DNA from: Incurvaria masculella
Lineage: Eukaryota; Arthropoda; Insecta; Lepidoptera; Incurvariidae
Direction: 5' to 3'
Length of the DNA stretch: 64,000 bases
Assembly: GCA_946894095.1 (NCBI GenBank)
Contig: OX335653.1
Location: 5,089,001-5,153,000 of the forward strand
Part shown: positions 49,607-62,306 of the stretch, piece after piece
Layout: every line of letters begins with the position of its first letter
Numbering within the stretch: position 1 is the first letter of the stretch
Made by a program: the position numbers and the translations under genes
Notes under the pieces: generated by a model
Databases searched by the model: none
Told to the model about the DNA's origin: nothing
Seen by the model: the letters and a program-made list of their open reading frames with translations, nothing else

Positions 49607-49699
49607 TTATTAGATATCAGATATTAATTACATAAGAACCACAGTTCTCAGATTATTAATAAACAAATTTTTGTACGGGCAGCGTACTATTCTTATGCT

Positions 49700-51600
49700 T
49701 ACAAGCCCACTTTAGCGGGGAGCTAAATAAAAATTGCCGCGGATTTTTGGGATAAAAAATTAACCTAACATTAATTACATTCACGCGAGCCTATGTAAGT
49801 TAGGTACTAAGCAAGAATGTATTTAAAATTGTCAAAAAATAAGTGGGAAGATATATTGTGTTTCTTGTTTTGAAACTTGCGTAAAAGGCACGTATTCCTG
49901 AAGATGGAACTCATGTGTGACTCCGAAACGTCGAGCAACCCGTCCTGCTCCTCATACGTGCGAATGCGTCAAACTAAATATTATTTTGTTTTTTATCATA
50001 AGAAAAAATAACAATTTACTACTGTGATCCTAACAAGCATGCGTATAATTTTCATGAGGTGAACATCGGCTGGACAGACTTTAACAATGCATATTTTTTT
50101 CAATTGAAATATTTTATATTATTATTGCAGTGTCAAAAAACCTACAAAACTTTAATTCTTATTTGAAAGTTCATTTATTGAATTATTTGATTTGTGTTTC
50201 GATAAAACAAAGGTGTTGGATTTACTAAATTATATTAAATTCATAATTTTAACAAATTAAAGATTATGTCTAAAAACAGAATTATCAACCGAATTAGTAG
50301 CACAGTTAAAAGTACTCACATAGAAAAGTATAATGAGACCCGTATTATCTAATAAAAAGCAATAAAACAGCCGAGGAGCAGGTAGATTAACAATTACACA
50401 AAACAAACAAACGCTTGTTGTGTCTAGTCGCGATGAACAATGTTGAGATAAGGCTTTATATGATACTTGACACACATATCATAATTATTTTCTAAATGTG
50501 CACGATCAAATGTAGGCTGCTTCGCGGGTGGAGTTCTGTGTAAACCCTTCTTTACCTAAATATATAATGATGGTGGGGGCGATTGTCCTAGTTTTTCGTC
50601 CATTTCTAGGTAGCCAATATTTAACTCTAATGAAACTAGGATAGTTGCATCTACTGTAATAATGTACCTAAGCTCAATACACATTCCCGCAGAAACCAGG
50701 TGCCACGCGGCTTATTCAAACAGTTTACTTGAATTAAAACGAGGTAATGTTTTCATTGACACTTATGTCCGCTTCTATGCAATGAAGCCATCAGGGTTAA
50801 CAATGCCGCCTAGAGAACATCCAGTTTTGCATTTGTTCCAAACCATTGAGCGACCCGCAATATCGATAAAAATGTACATTTCACTCTCGGATGGGAAGGA
50901 AAATGGTACATCCCGTGTTTAGTATTCATGATGTCCAGATTTTCATTATTTCAAACTTCGCGGTGCACAGATCTAATCATACTGGCCACATAATTTATTT
51001 GTCATGTATATATTCCTTTTCCCCTGCTCAAAAGAAGACAAATGTCTTGACTCGGTGCTGTCATGCGGTTACGAAAGAAAATACTGAGAATTTAAAAATA
51101 CAATCTTCGAAGTGCGCGGTGGCACACATTGCACCATGCGGAAGTCATAATCTTGACCAGGGGCGCCCCAATAACCTGTGAACCGAAGAGTTTCACAAGG
51201 AGTTTCACAGAAGGATTCACAAGAGTGGTGCACCGCGCGGGCGGATTACTTCACGGTTGCTGTGAGCCTTTCCTCATGGAGGTGAAGAAATAACCTTTCC
51301 TCCATGCCTTTTCTATCTTAATTTGTTTTATTTTAGTTTCATTCCTATCTACATATTTAGGTCCTTCGAGTTTATATATTTATAAGATCACTCAATAACC
51401 CAAACCATCCTGGCCGCGCCGGCGAGTCAGAGGCGAATGGCGAACATCCCGCGTATGAAAGTCACCATTTCCGATGCGTAATACCAGGACAGACGACCCC
51501 TTAATTTTTCATGTCGTACTCAAGCAGATATATTTTTAAGTTCAATAGATTTTTTCGAGTAAATTGTAGGCGCCACGTTTTCAATATAGGGGACGAATGG
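49700..51600. other. AT-rich spacer
   Basis: A Penelope-type 3' fragment at about 49900-49965. Otherwise nothing recognised. Confidence 0.35.
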
Positions 51601-51609
51601 TCGTTGTAA

Positions 51610-52110
51610 TTTTTCATTACTGTATGAATTCGTGTTTCAGTTTCAGTTTCTTTACTTCCTCCATTAGATGTATATTACACACTCGGATTCGTATTTTTTT
51701 CCTGTCGGTTCGATTACTTCTGGCGAAGAAGAGCCGACAAGAAACTTCGTCAGGTTGGTCGTTGTATTTTTTCAAAAAAAACATTATAATAAGAAGTTCT
51801 GTTGACATCTGACTGGACGAAGCGTCAGAGGTCCTCCAGGTCACGTCGCGAATCCTGATGATGTCCACAGCGTGGTGGACAAAACGTCGAGCTAAGTAAG
51901 TAAGCTGAACACTGTTTATCCGTAAACGTAAAATAATATGATAATAAGACAATTACATACATTGGTGAAGAGCAAACTCTTGACTACGATAATGACATCG
52001 TATTCTAAATTAAAAGTACGTATGATCTAAATTATTCAGGTGTAAAAAGCTATCGTCATTTTTGATAAAAGGTAATATCAAATCAAATATAAGTTAGTAA
52101 ATAAACAAAT
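51610..52110 (-). mobile_element. Dispersed repeat, inverted copy of 32280-32940
   Basis: It shares gaagtttcttgtcggctc, cgaatccgagtgtgtaat and caagagtttgctcttcacc blocks, in reverse complement, without the nested element. A shorter relative is at 1-120. Confidence 0.65.
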
Positions 52111-52559
52111 TCATACTACAATTTAGCACCCATGTCAGAGAATATATAATATGTAAAAAAAACCGATACATAATTGCCTGTACATATACCATACAGGCCT
52201 GTTTTTCTGTAAAGGTAAAAAAAACGTTTTTTTTAAAAGGCAATTTGTCTTTGCTGAAAATAATCATCTTAGGTAAGTATATTAAATAATCTTGACAAAA
52301 TTTATCTACGGTTTAAAATAAATATTTGTAAAATCATCTTCATTAGCGACTGCTGGATATTTTATTTTGTATGTTTTATTGTTTCCTTGTCGAAGTATTT
52401 TTTGGAAAATAACGGGCATTATTGAATGAGGTTGGTAATTTTTTTATTAATGTAATTTATTGTGTACTCTTTTTATTTTCTTTGTTTCTTGTATTGCTGA
52501 TTTTAGTCATTTCTCTTGAATGTTACCATAACAATGTAATGTAGCTGTATAGATAAATA

Positions 52560-53110
52560 ATATGAAAGTGTGAGGAGCGTCAGCGCACGTATTACGGAGC
52601 ACATACGGGCGGTTGAGAACAGATATATCACGAAGTCAGCGCTATGGGAGCATGCAGAATCGGGACTCGGGCACTGGTTGTATGATCAGGTGAAAGTCCT
52701 AGTAGCTGAACAACGAAACCTCCCACGAATAATTCGGGAGTCAGCCGAAATCAGCAAGCACAATAACTCCAATCGTGAAGATCCCTACCGTATTTCGCCC
52801 ATATAGAAACCTTTTCTGAATAAGCATAAGATTGAATTTAGAGGTGCACAGACGTCGAGAAAAAAACCCAGTCAGAGTGTTATGCACTTCACACGAAATT
52901 AGGAACGCAGCCAATCCTTAAGCAAATGTACGAGTGTTGCCATGGACGCTGAGAAGTCGAGCAGAGCGACGGGTAGTCAGTAACGTGCCTACCTCCGTCG
53001 CGATAGGCATGCTCTCCTGAAGATGGAGCCCATGTCGTCGAGCAGCACGTCCTGCTCCTCATACGCGTGTTAAGTAAGTAAATATTGTAGCTATGTTCCG
53101 CGTAAGTTTT
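52560..53110 (+). pseudogene. Penelope-like element, GIY-YIG end
   Basis: The plus frame reads SVSARITEHIRAVENRYITK, SALWEHAES, LPRIIRESAEISKHNN and DPYRISP. These match the C-terminal half of the GIY-YIG endonuclease in Penelope-like retroelements. Its 3' region (gatggagcccatgtcgtcga, then cacgtcctgctcctcatacg) recurs at 49900-49965 and within the palindrome at 63068-63197. Confidence 0.6.
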
Positions 53111-53879
53111 AAAATAGTAATATGAAAGCGGATTTTGTGAATTGCTTTCTTCTTCTATTGTACTACGTCTTCTATATATTCTTCTACGTCAGGCCAAAGA
53201 TGTTCATTAGTCGATAAAATATGGGCATCGGACTGATTTAATTAAGAGACTGCTGTATTTTGAATTAGGTTATCTGTTCTAATTGTTGTTACGGAGACGA
53301 CATCAGTTTTAGATGTTGAGGCATGAAATCCACGTATACATTTACATCTTGATATTTTAATTTGATTCTGTTTACAATAAATCGCCACAAGTGACACTCG
53401 TTTGTGTTATCTCTTTATGTTTCGGCTGAAATTCATTTTGGACGCATTTCTATGTCTGGAGATATTTTCATGTTTTCTAATGTATTGTATTTTTACCCGA
53501 CTGCGAAAGAAGGAGGGTGTTTTCGATTGTAAATGTGTTATTATCTGTACGATATTGCTTCCAAAGCAGTACAATTCCAAATATGTCATATTTTATTTTT
53601 CCAATGTTTTCCGTGTTTTTAAATAGCTTTACGGTACGTAGGGGCAGTATTTCTTGTAACGGCTCATAAACAGATTTAAGAATATTGTAAGTAAAATTCG
53701 GTTAAAAGTTGGATTTATCAGCATTTTCACGAGTCGCATCTGTATCAATCCGAGATTTTTATTCATAAGAATTGAGAAGTTTAATATTTTCCGTCAATAT
53801 TTTCCGATCCAAAGGGATACAAGCCTTAAAACTATTGTACATGGTTTCCGGTTGTATTGATCAATAAAAAAAATATTTA

Positions 53880-54460
53880 CTAGAGAACAAAAGTCCGCTC
53901 TCTTGAGCTCAGTACAACACTTGAGAGTTTTATATTACCGGACGTATTTTTCAAGATCCCTTCATAGAACGGAACACGCCCACGTACAGTTGTTGGAACT
54001 GATGTAGACTTAGGAAGCAAAACGATTAAAATAATTTCATGAATTTCATTCTTACAAAATTCGTTCATCTCGAATGAAATGTGTGATTTGTGTCCAGTGA
54101 GAAACAATACTGCGGGTAATTTTATTCCTTCCTTTTGCATCCAAGAATAAAATAATATATTTTAAAACTTGTCTTTGGTCATCCAACTGCTTTCAGAATG
54201 CCCAACGCTCCTTCCTTAGGGAGTCGAAGGAGCCGTATCATTGGAAAGCTTCCTTAGGCGAGGGAATAGTATTAAAAGTCCTTCCTCATGATTGATCATT
54301 GCATGTACGATTACTTAACCGTTTTGAGCCTTCCGAACTATGGAATAATTGAGTTTAGAAAAAAACAGTCCCTCCGCACCTAAATAAACGAGTTGGATCA
54401 TTAAGTATTTCTGAAAGACTGCCATCTTCGAAATAGGTCTTTGCCTTGAAAAATCAGCTC
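53880..54460 (-). pseudogene. Broken catalytic domain of a pogo/Tigger-like transposase
   Basis: Behind the stop of the 54472 exon the minus strand still shows transposase-like blocks. TYFEDG and ILNDPTRLFRCGGT match the region of the first catalytic Asp (family form NADET or CDETG), with the acidic residues replaced. After a degraded stretch, LPAVLFLTGHKSHISFEMNE matches the second catalytic block (family form FVDGHKSH), with Thr in place of Asp. STSVPTTVRGRVPFYE matches the third block without its Asp. Stops lie between the blocks. It cannot be an active DDE enzyme. This is the dead half of the element whose DNA-binding half is the intact exon next to it. Confidence 0.75.
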
Positions 54461-54471
54461 TCAATTGCCTT

Positions 54472-54899
54472 TTATGTTTTTACAATACGACATTTAGTTA
54501 GATCCTGACAAACGTGTTCTGCTAACACCTTATGTCTCTCCATGAAACTATTGTACCATCCATCGCCGGGTACTCCACCTCTAAAAGGATTGGACCTTTT
54601 TAGTTGTTTTACCATCTTTGCTACATTATCAAGAAGGTCTACTTTTGTAATTGGAGACCCTCTTTCACTTCGCGCTATCGCCCAATTTACAATGGATTGT
54701 TCTTCAGTTTCTGTGAGTACCGTTGGTCGTCCAATTCTTTCATGCATGTGCCATTTATGGAGTTTTTCATGCAGTATTGTTTTTGGAATTCCATATTTCA
54801 TTGAAATTTTGTACACTGCACCTCCTTTTCTTATATCCTCTATGGCTAGCTTCAAATCTTCCCGAGTGTAAGTAGCAATTTTTCTAACAGGGAGCCATG
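54472..54899 (-). CDS. Transposase-derived helix-turn-helix alternative 3' exon
   Basis: The frame encodes 141 residues after a two-base split codon (CA, then TGG CTC). The acceptor TTTTTTCAG (ending at 54900) is the strongest in the window, and the stop is TAA at 54472. Residues about 10-48 are an HTH_psq domain (TREDLKLAIEDIRKGGAV, YGIPKTILHEKL). Residues about 60-130 are a CENP-B/Tc5-type domain (RPTVLTETEEQSIVNWA, then GDGWYNSFMERHKVLAEH). Together they are the DNA-binding half of a pogo/Tigger-like transposase. The broken catalytic half follows on the same strand, while this half has no stop or frameshift. It is AT-rich, suggesting recent arrival. The shared splice phase suggests it can be spliced to the same upstream donor as the FLYWCH exons. 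It may instead be only the best-preserved part of a dead transposon. Confidence 0.65.
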
Positions 54900-55429
54900 C
54901 TGAAAAAACAAAGAATATTTAAATAATGAAAACAACCACATTCTTTTTGGTTTACAAAAAGGCGGAATTAATGCCATGAGGCATTCTCTAACATTTCAAC
55001 CTTAGAGACGTAGAAGAGGTGCGGTTTGGCGGACAAAAAAAAACTAAAAGCAAATTAAAGAAAATGTTAGTATCTCTACGTATAGTATCTTAAAAAAAAG
55101 GTATTTAAAATTAAATAGAAAAATACATAAAAATTCAAATGATAAATATACAGTCCATAATATATGCTTATAATATATTATGTTAACATATAGATACATA
55201 CAAGTATTTATACATATAAATACATACATTTATTATCAATGCACAAAGGAAACAACGTTTCTGTTGATTCAGTAGGATCAGATTGACAACTAATGATAAA
55301 ACTATGCAAGTCAGGAAGCAAGGAACACATAATACTTCGGTACTGGAAACCATTTTGATTTCTTATTGACCTATGTAGTTAGAAGATATAAATCTTAATG
55401 GTTGGTTTTGATACTCGAAAATGTATAAG

Positions 55430-55620
55430 AAAAGTTGATAACCTGATTAACTCATGGACTTCACCTAATCTGAAAAAGTTCTTATTCGTGACATTCGTCG
55501 GAAGCAGGATTCGAATCTGCGACCTCTGGATTACATGTCCACCGCTCTAACCAACTGAGCTATCCCGTCATTGAGTTGGCTGACATTACGTCAGCCAACT
55601 CATTTCTCGATTATATTCGA
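55430..55620 (-). mobile_element. tRNA-derived SINE
   Basis: The minus strand has a tRNA-like head: GGGATAGCTCAGTTGGTTAG, an anticodon arm with TGT, and a T arm with TTCGAAT. The stems have mismatches, and the head is followed by the same body as at 15106-15190. It is a SINE, not a functional tRNA-Thr gene. Confidence 0.7.
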
Positions 55621-56100
55621 ACCGACACAATGCTTTTCCTATCTTTCACTAGATGGCGCTGACGATTTCGCGTATTGATCCTACGCTAAGGCATTTTGAC
55701 TGCAATTATTGCTGATGATGATGCTGCCGATGACGCTGCCTACCTAATACGGTTCATGAGATACAGCCCTGTGCAGACGGACGGACGGAAGTCCGATTTG
55801 ATTTCACTGGTTATACAGAATGCATTTTTCAAGTGGGCCTTTAGGGCCAAATCAGAAACTATAAGAAATAGTGAAAAGGCCCGAATTAGATAAAAACTAA
55901 ATCTGCATTATAATTTTTTTGAAAAAATCGCTTTGCTAGCCGGGAATCGAACTCGTTGATCTTGAGAAAAATAAGGCATTCTGTATTATTGCACAAGTCA
56001 ATAGTGTCGCTTATAAGGAACAAATCCTGTGAAGTAATGTTATGCGGCAAACTAAAGGAAAGTGTTATTTTTTAATAAACTGATTAAAATGTATTCTAAA

Positions 56101-57455
56101 TCTATAATATAAAAATGAATCGCAAAATGTGTTGGTAAGCGCATAACTCAACAACGCCTGGACCAATTTGGCCAAATCTTTTTTAAAAATGTTCGTTGAA
56201 GTTCAAGGATGGTTTTTACGGCGAGAAAAATTAGAATTATTGCTGGAAAAACCCTAAAAATAGCCCTTTTCTTTTTCCCATACAAATGATTTGTAACTAA
56301 AACGTAGTCAATTTGAGCTTTATTGCTATGGTATAAAGTTCATATTAAATTACAAGCACTCACAGTTGCCTAAGTAATGTAGGTGTGTTCCTAACGTCAA
56401 AGATCATATCTATCAAAACAATGTGCGTGTGTGCGTTGGAGCACAGAATACATAGTTAGAGAAGTTTAATGTCGCGTTCCGAAACTCGCGTTTCTTTTGT
56501 ATTAGTTTCGGCACGCGAGATAAACTTCATCAGTTTCCACGTCATTACATCAGTCAAACAAAAATCGCGTTACCAACAGTGTTTTATTATTTTTAATATC
56601 CAAATTTTAAATAAATAAAACAATTCGTACGGCTTAAAAGGATTTGACTTCAAGTCATATCAAATTTAAAAAAAAAAAGTTGTCTGTTACCTAATCTACT
56701 GAGTTTGCTTTTGTCAACTGATACACGAAACAAATTCGTATATCGTGTTTTGTGCAGAGTGTTTAGTTAGTTAGTGTTTGTTTAGTTCGTGATTAGGCGG
56801 GCGGTCCGACGGGGGCGGGTGCGGGGAGGGGGGGGGGCGGGTACGGCTTGATATTTCCCGCAACTTTAGGACTACTTGGCAAAATCCTTGAGAACCAATT
56901 ACTCGATTTAGATGCGGATTGTATCTACGTCTAGCCTGATTCTACTCAAAACTTATAGGCTACATAATATAACGCTTCATTACCTGAAGGGTGAGTAGTG
57001 AGTGTTAAATTCTTATAACTTGCGAACCACTAACCCGATTTATGTGCGTATTTTATCAATGTATAGGATCTCTGGGAGCTGTCAGGTTCGAGATGGGTTA
57101 CTGTTTTCGATGTTGAGGCTGGCTGTGGGTTGGAGTCCACGCAAAACTTACCTACATTACACGTTACTTACTTACTAGGTAAACAATGTTGCAGTGCAAG
57201 TGCAGAAAGGTTCTGGCGGCAAATGCTTTTTTTTTAAATAGCCACCAAATGTCAACGAAGCTCTAAATGGGAATTATTGGATGTTTCTCATTAAATCATG
57301 CTATTTCATCTCGAACGATCTTGATTAAATTTGGTAGATGGATACATTGTCCTGGACCAGTTTGACCCTATTTTGGATCAGCCATGTCGGATACTTTTTA
57401 TCCATGAAATAATTTAGCCGACGCTAACCCGAGCGGAGCCGGGTACCGCAGCTAG
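56101..57455 (+). mobile_element. Non-autonomous Helitron-like element
   Basis: It starts TCTATAATATAAAAATGAAT, with the cgcataactc and gttgaagttcaaggatgg blocks typical of many insect Helitron 5' ends. It ends gggtaccgcagCTAG before T, the Helitron CTRR end. A G-rich tract (about 56808-56850) lies inside. No Rep/helicase coding is left. Confidence 0.6.
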
Positions 57456-57897
57456 TATTAAATATAAATACGTAGATAAAAAAATATGATGAAAGTTCAT
57501 TACCCCTTGATGACAAGGTCAGAGTAAAAGGGACCTGCGAATTATTTACCTTTCCAGCATGTACTCGTAGATCACATGTCCGTGCTTACGCTGAGCGGGA
57601 CAGCCTTAAGTACGGTTGTAGGCATGGCTAAAAGTATAAAGGTTTCAATCCAATTAAAACACTAATCAAAAACATTTTTGCTCTTATTAAAAGATCGCTT
57701 CAACTGATGGAATTATATAGAACATATGCATTAACCCCGTTTACCTAAAATCAAATTCCTCGGCAAATTCCATACCAAATCTATCCCTTGATCACAACCC
57801 TTTTGTCAAACGTCTTCTATTCAGAGGTATCGAAAGAAAAACTTTCTATGCTTCGCGAAGTGTATCATTCAGTCTGATAAAAAATAACACTATTTAA

Positions 57898-58262
57898 GGT
57901 CGGCCCGTAAGCACCTGAAAATGTCGCCTCCCATACAAACGTAGTTTACTAATGATTTGAAAACCACTGTTCCAACTTACTTGATATTTGGTATCTAATA
58001 TTAGGCTACAAATATCTGTGTCTGCATGCCTTTGTTTTTTCGGTAAATGTATTTTGGGTCAAACCACAGAGAAAACAAAATTCGTATAAAGATTTTCTTT
58101 TTGCATTCATTTCCTTCGGTTTGGATTTTTCAAAAAACAAACGTGCAGACACAGATATTTGTTACCTGATATTAGATATTAAATATCAGTTTAATTGGAA
58201 TAGCGGTTTCCAAATTATTAGTAAACTACGTTTGTATGGGGAGCATAGCTTACGGGCCGTTC
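57898..58262. mobile_element. TTAA-flanked TIR element
   Basis: TTAA at both ends (57894-57897, 58263-58266) and inverted ends of about 50 bp (cggcccgtaagc, cccatacaaacgtagtttac). Confidence 0.75.
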
Positions 58263-58518
58263 TTAAGCTTGTTCCGTTCTTGTCCCATTGCATTCTTCAC
58301 CTATGTAACTTTCAATATAAAAGAAAAATACTTTCACCGAACAATGCAAAGAAGCTTCGCTTCGGTCGAACCCCACTCTTTTTGGAATAGTTATTATATT
58401 ATTATCATTTCAATAAATATATAAAAAAACTCATTTATTTCGGTATATTTCACTTACTTTTATATGACTAGAATATTGACAACTTGCCCTTATCACAATT
58501 TCTATAAATTATACTTAA

Positions 58519-59003
58519 AGAACCCCGCACAAATCGTATGGGAATTGGCTCCCGGTCAAATTGGCTGAAATGACAGCTGTCAACTGTCATTATTGTCTTT
58601 TGGCCATCAGTTTTGAACTCAGCAACCTCAAAACCTACATTCACATGTGGATTTTATCGATTTTGTTTATTTCTCGCTGTTTGACAGCTAGTTGACAACT
58701 AATTGACAGCTGTCAACTGTCAATATTGTCATATTGACATTGGATTTGAATTTAGCCCCCCCGAAAACATGAGAGGGTACTTTTTCCTCAGCGTAGAAAA
58801 TACTAAACTGCCAGGAGATCGCCGTTTTGAGTAGTAAATAATGGTCAACCCGTGGAGCTTTGGAGCCCCGTAGCGGCCAAAATAAGCAAAATTGGGCTTT
58901 GTGCCCATTGAGACTTTTGTTCAGGATGCCGAAACGAACAACATATCCAAATTTCAGCCAATTTGACCGGGAGCCAATTCCCATACGATTTGTGCGGGGT
59001 TCT
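58519..59003. mobile_element. TTAA-flanked TIR element
   Basis: TTAA at both ends and perfect inverted ends of over 50 bp (agaaccccgcacaaatcg, tgggaattggctcccgg). Copies of ttgacagctgtcaactgtca occur inside. Confidence 0.85.
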
Positions 59004-59689
59004 TTAATAAACTTTAAGGTATCTTAAAAAAAAAAAATCACAAAATGCACTAAAACATGTTAAAGTTTGTTACTTTTGAGTTTGCCACGCTCTGGCAGTG
59101 CACATTTATAAGCGATGAAATGCATTTTTTGCATTATGACAAAATTTAAACAATAAATTGATACGACATTATCATGTCTATTCAAATTACACGATGATGC
59201 ATGTAAACGATGCAGTTCCAAGTAACCATTCAGTTATGTACCCGGTCACAGCCTTTTCAAGTAACTAGCCACGAAGTAGAAGTTTGGCAAGTCTGAATTT
59301 AGTCCGGTACATGTGTTGGGTTTTTGTAATAGAAAGAAAGGCGTTCGCCGGAGCATTTACGTAACTATTTATGACAATAACATAATTAATAAGAAGAGAA
59401 AATGAAATACTATTTGATCTAGAAATAGTATTACATAATATCACTTTTTTTAAATAAAGTAATTAGAAATGAATTTGAAATTGTTCAGAAACATTTAATT
59501 AAGAAAACGCCAGAAATTTGGCCTCCCCGTTTCGTTAACTTTTCGTTTGGTAATATCAGAACGTCATATCATACGCTTCTTTTGACTAGAAGAGTAATAA
59601 ACATACTTCGCATGATAACCTGCTCAATATTTTCTATTAAATTATAAAAATACTATTGATATTCTGTGGGCCCCTTAATGTTTGTCTTA

Positions 59690-60477
59690 GTGCTGATTTT
59701 TCAATAGTCTGATAATAGACTAGGAGGTCGCGACAAAAATGGTAACGATAACGTAAATGGCTGAAACTGGGTTCACGGGATAAAGTACAACCCTCTGACG
59801 CTAAATGTGTCAGTCTGCCTGTTCCAAGTGGTTGCGTTACGTAGATAAGGCGCCTGAAAAAGTAGTTATGGTGACAAAAAATACATATGATAAGGTAAAT
59901 GGATGCAAATGACGAAGCATGAAAGTATCAATACATACTTGCTTAGCAATACAAAAACTGAACAAATCTTTGGTTGCATTTAGTAGTTATAGGCGATTAA
60001 GGTTACAGATATAACTTTAGGTATATTTAAGTATTTAATTAAGTAACCGTCTCGTTATTGTTGTATAATTAATAGGTATCAATGTTTCCAGATAATCAGT
60101 ATATTCATCACCAGGTACATACCAGCATCTATTTTATACAGCCAATCTAGAAAACGCAGCCACTTGGGACGGGCAGACCGACATATTTAGCATCAGAGGG
60201 TTGGTCTCTAACATGTGAACCCAGATTCAGCCATTTACCTTATCGTGACCAAAAATGTCGTGACCTCCCGGAATATAAACAGCTAGATAACTATTCGATA
60301 GATTCATTTACGCTTCTGCTTATCCATCCGATATAGTAAGTCCATATGTTTATTTGTAAAATTATAATCGGATAATTCTGATAGAAATTATAATACTCCG
60401 GCAATGACTATCCATCATAATGTGAATTTGTACTATCAGTCTGATAAGTATTATCAGAGGATTGAAAAATCGGCCCT
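59690..60477. mobile_element. TIR MITE interrupted by a long-TIR element (copy 2 at 59720-60270)
   Basis: The outer element begins tgctgatttttcaatagtct and ends with the matching gattgaaaaatcggccct. A simpler copy of it is at 6418-6602. Into it the 550-bp long-TIR element also seen at 727-1280 has inserted, so this is a nest of two. Confidence 0.7.
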
Positions 60478-60727
60478 CAATAAACAAAAGTCTTTCCTTA
60501 AAATTAAGGTTACCCATAAATAATAACTTCCGCACGGACGGTCAATATTATGGGGAGGAAATTCAAAGCTTATTGCAGGTGTAGTGTTAGCGACCTCATC
60601 CTAGAAATGTTAAAACTGTACATTCCTGTCAAGATGTTTTAATTGTTTTGGATGCAAGATGTAATCCATTATGTAGTTAGAATAAGATCTGAAGGAAAAT
60701 AAGAGCTTTTGTATTTCTCTTCTTTAA

Positions 60728-61269
60728 GGTGGCCCATCCCGCTCATCTCCCCATACAAAAGGGGAAAGAAGATCACGCCCATATTTCTTGTCAGAGATCC
60801 AAAATTTTGCTCAAAATAGCTTTATTTGATTGAACTAGATGTCTGATGACCATTGGCATTGTAAAATTGTGTTTGGTTTCTAAGTTATAAGGTCCGAAAG
60901 TTCGCATTTTTCGCGCGTTTTATACAATAACTTTGGAGGTGGATTATGCAATGATAAAGTAAGAACATCTTAAAAAGATTAGTCATCAGACATAGCTTAT
61001 TTAATCAAGATTTATAATCGATTTGGTTTTTGTTCGATTTTTTACTACAGCGGTCGTGGTTTACTTTTAGCTATAAGTCGTTTTAAAATAAAAAATTTCG
61101 TAAATCTTACCAAATCATACACTATGCACATTGTCTTTTTTGTGGACATGTTGCATCTTCCTCATCACGGAGCCTGTCTTATTCTTTGAAACAGAGAAGG
61201 TCCCAGAGCGCAACAGCACGGTTTTGTACCGTGCCCGCGAATGAGTTAGGCCCGCCGGGTTGGGCCACC
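60728..61269. mobile_element. TTAA-flanked element, copy 1 of a direct pair
   Basis: The ends ggtggcccatcccg and cgggttgggccacc are inverted repeats next to TTAA. The same 540-bp sequence follows in direct orientation at 61712-62246. Confidence 0.75.
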
Positions 61270-61711
61270 TTAACGTAATAGACCAGCACATTGTTTGAAA
61301 TGAAATATTATAGGTGATATTTTCATTCCTATGACTTCATTTGTATGGCATAATTTGGAAAAAATAATTTTCAGAACGATAACGAGAAAATGTTGTCATT
61401 TTAATTACGTAGGTTAAGTACCTGACAGCTTTGACAAATATTTTTGATGAGCTCTGTCGTGATAAATAAGTAGTTTTCTTCCCCATCGTCTGAAGAGCCA
61501 CCGCATGCCGGGCGGCTAGGGCACAGAATATAATATAGGATTACATCCAGTAGCTCAACTCCATACAAAGTCCCGATTTCATGCACCTATACAGGCACAT
61601 TTCGCCTGTGTGGGCTCTAAGCTAGTTTCGCGGTGCTGAACTGTCGCGAATGGTCCTTCGAAATCATCGTGTTAAAAATAACAGAACCTGCAATGCTCAG
61701 CCAACATTTAA

Positions 61712-62246
61712 GGTGGGCCTTCTCACTCAACTACCCATACAGACGTGGAAAGAAGACCACGCGCATATTTCTGGTCAGAGATCCAAACTTATACTCAAAA
61801 CAGCTTTATTTGATCGAATTAGATGTCTGATGACCATTGGCATAGTGTTTGGTTTCTAAGTAATAAGTTCCGAAAGTTAGATTTTTTCGCGCATTTTATG
61901 CAACAACTTCTGACATGGCTTAATCAACGATAATATAAAAATATCTTAAAAAGGTTAGTCATCAAACCTAGCTTGTTTCATGGATTTATAATCAAGTTGG
62001 TTTTTGTTTGATTTTTTACTACAGCGGTCGTGATTTACTTGTAGCTATAAGTCGTTTTGTAATTAAAATTTTCTTAAATCTTATCAAATCTAACACTATG
62101 CGCATTGCCTGCTTTGTGGACATGTTGCATCTACCTCATCACGGAGCCTGTTTCTGTCTTTGAAACAGAGAAGGTCCCAGAGGGCAATAGCACGGTTTTG
62201 TACCGCGCCCGCGAATGAGTTAGTCCCGCCGGGAAGGGCCACCGTA
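61712..62246. mobile_element. TTAA-type element, copy 2, next to the last FLYWCH exon
   Basis: It is a diverged copy of 60728-61269 with the same blocks in the same order. Its right end has lost the TTAA. It ends about 60 bp past the stop of the 62307 exon, so that exon's 3' UTR may be partly element-derived. Confidence 0.7.
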
Positions 62247-62306
62247 AAATCGCCTGAGTTGAGCTACTGCTGTGATCCCGGTCGCACAGCTACATATGTA
62301 CTGTGA

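Noticed and set aside
55500..55580. tRNA-Thr gene on the minus strand
   Set aside because: Stem mismatches, and the same flanking body as another dispersed copy at 15106, show a tRNA-derived SINE.
57540..57610. Possible FLYWCH fragment (QRKHGHVIYEYMLE on the minus strand)
   Set aside because: It is too short, has no acceptor in phase, and the flanks resemble a dispersed repeat.
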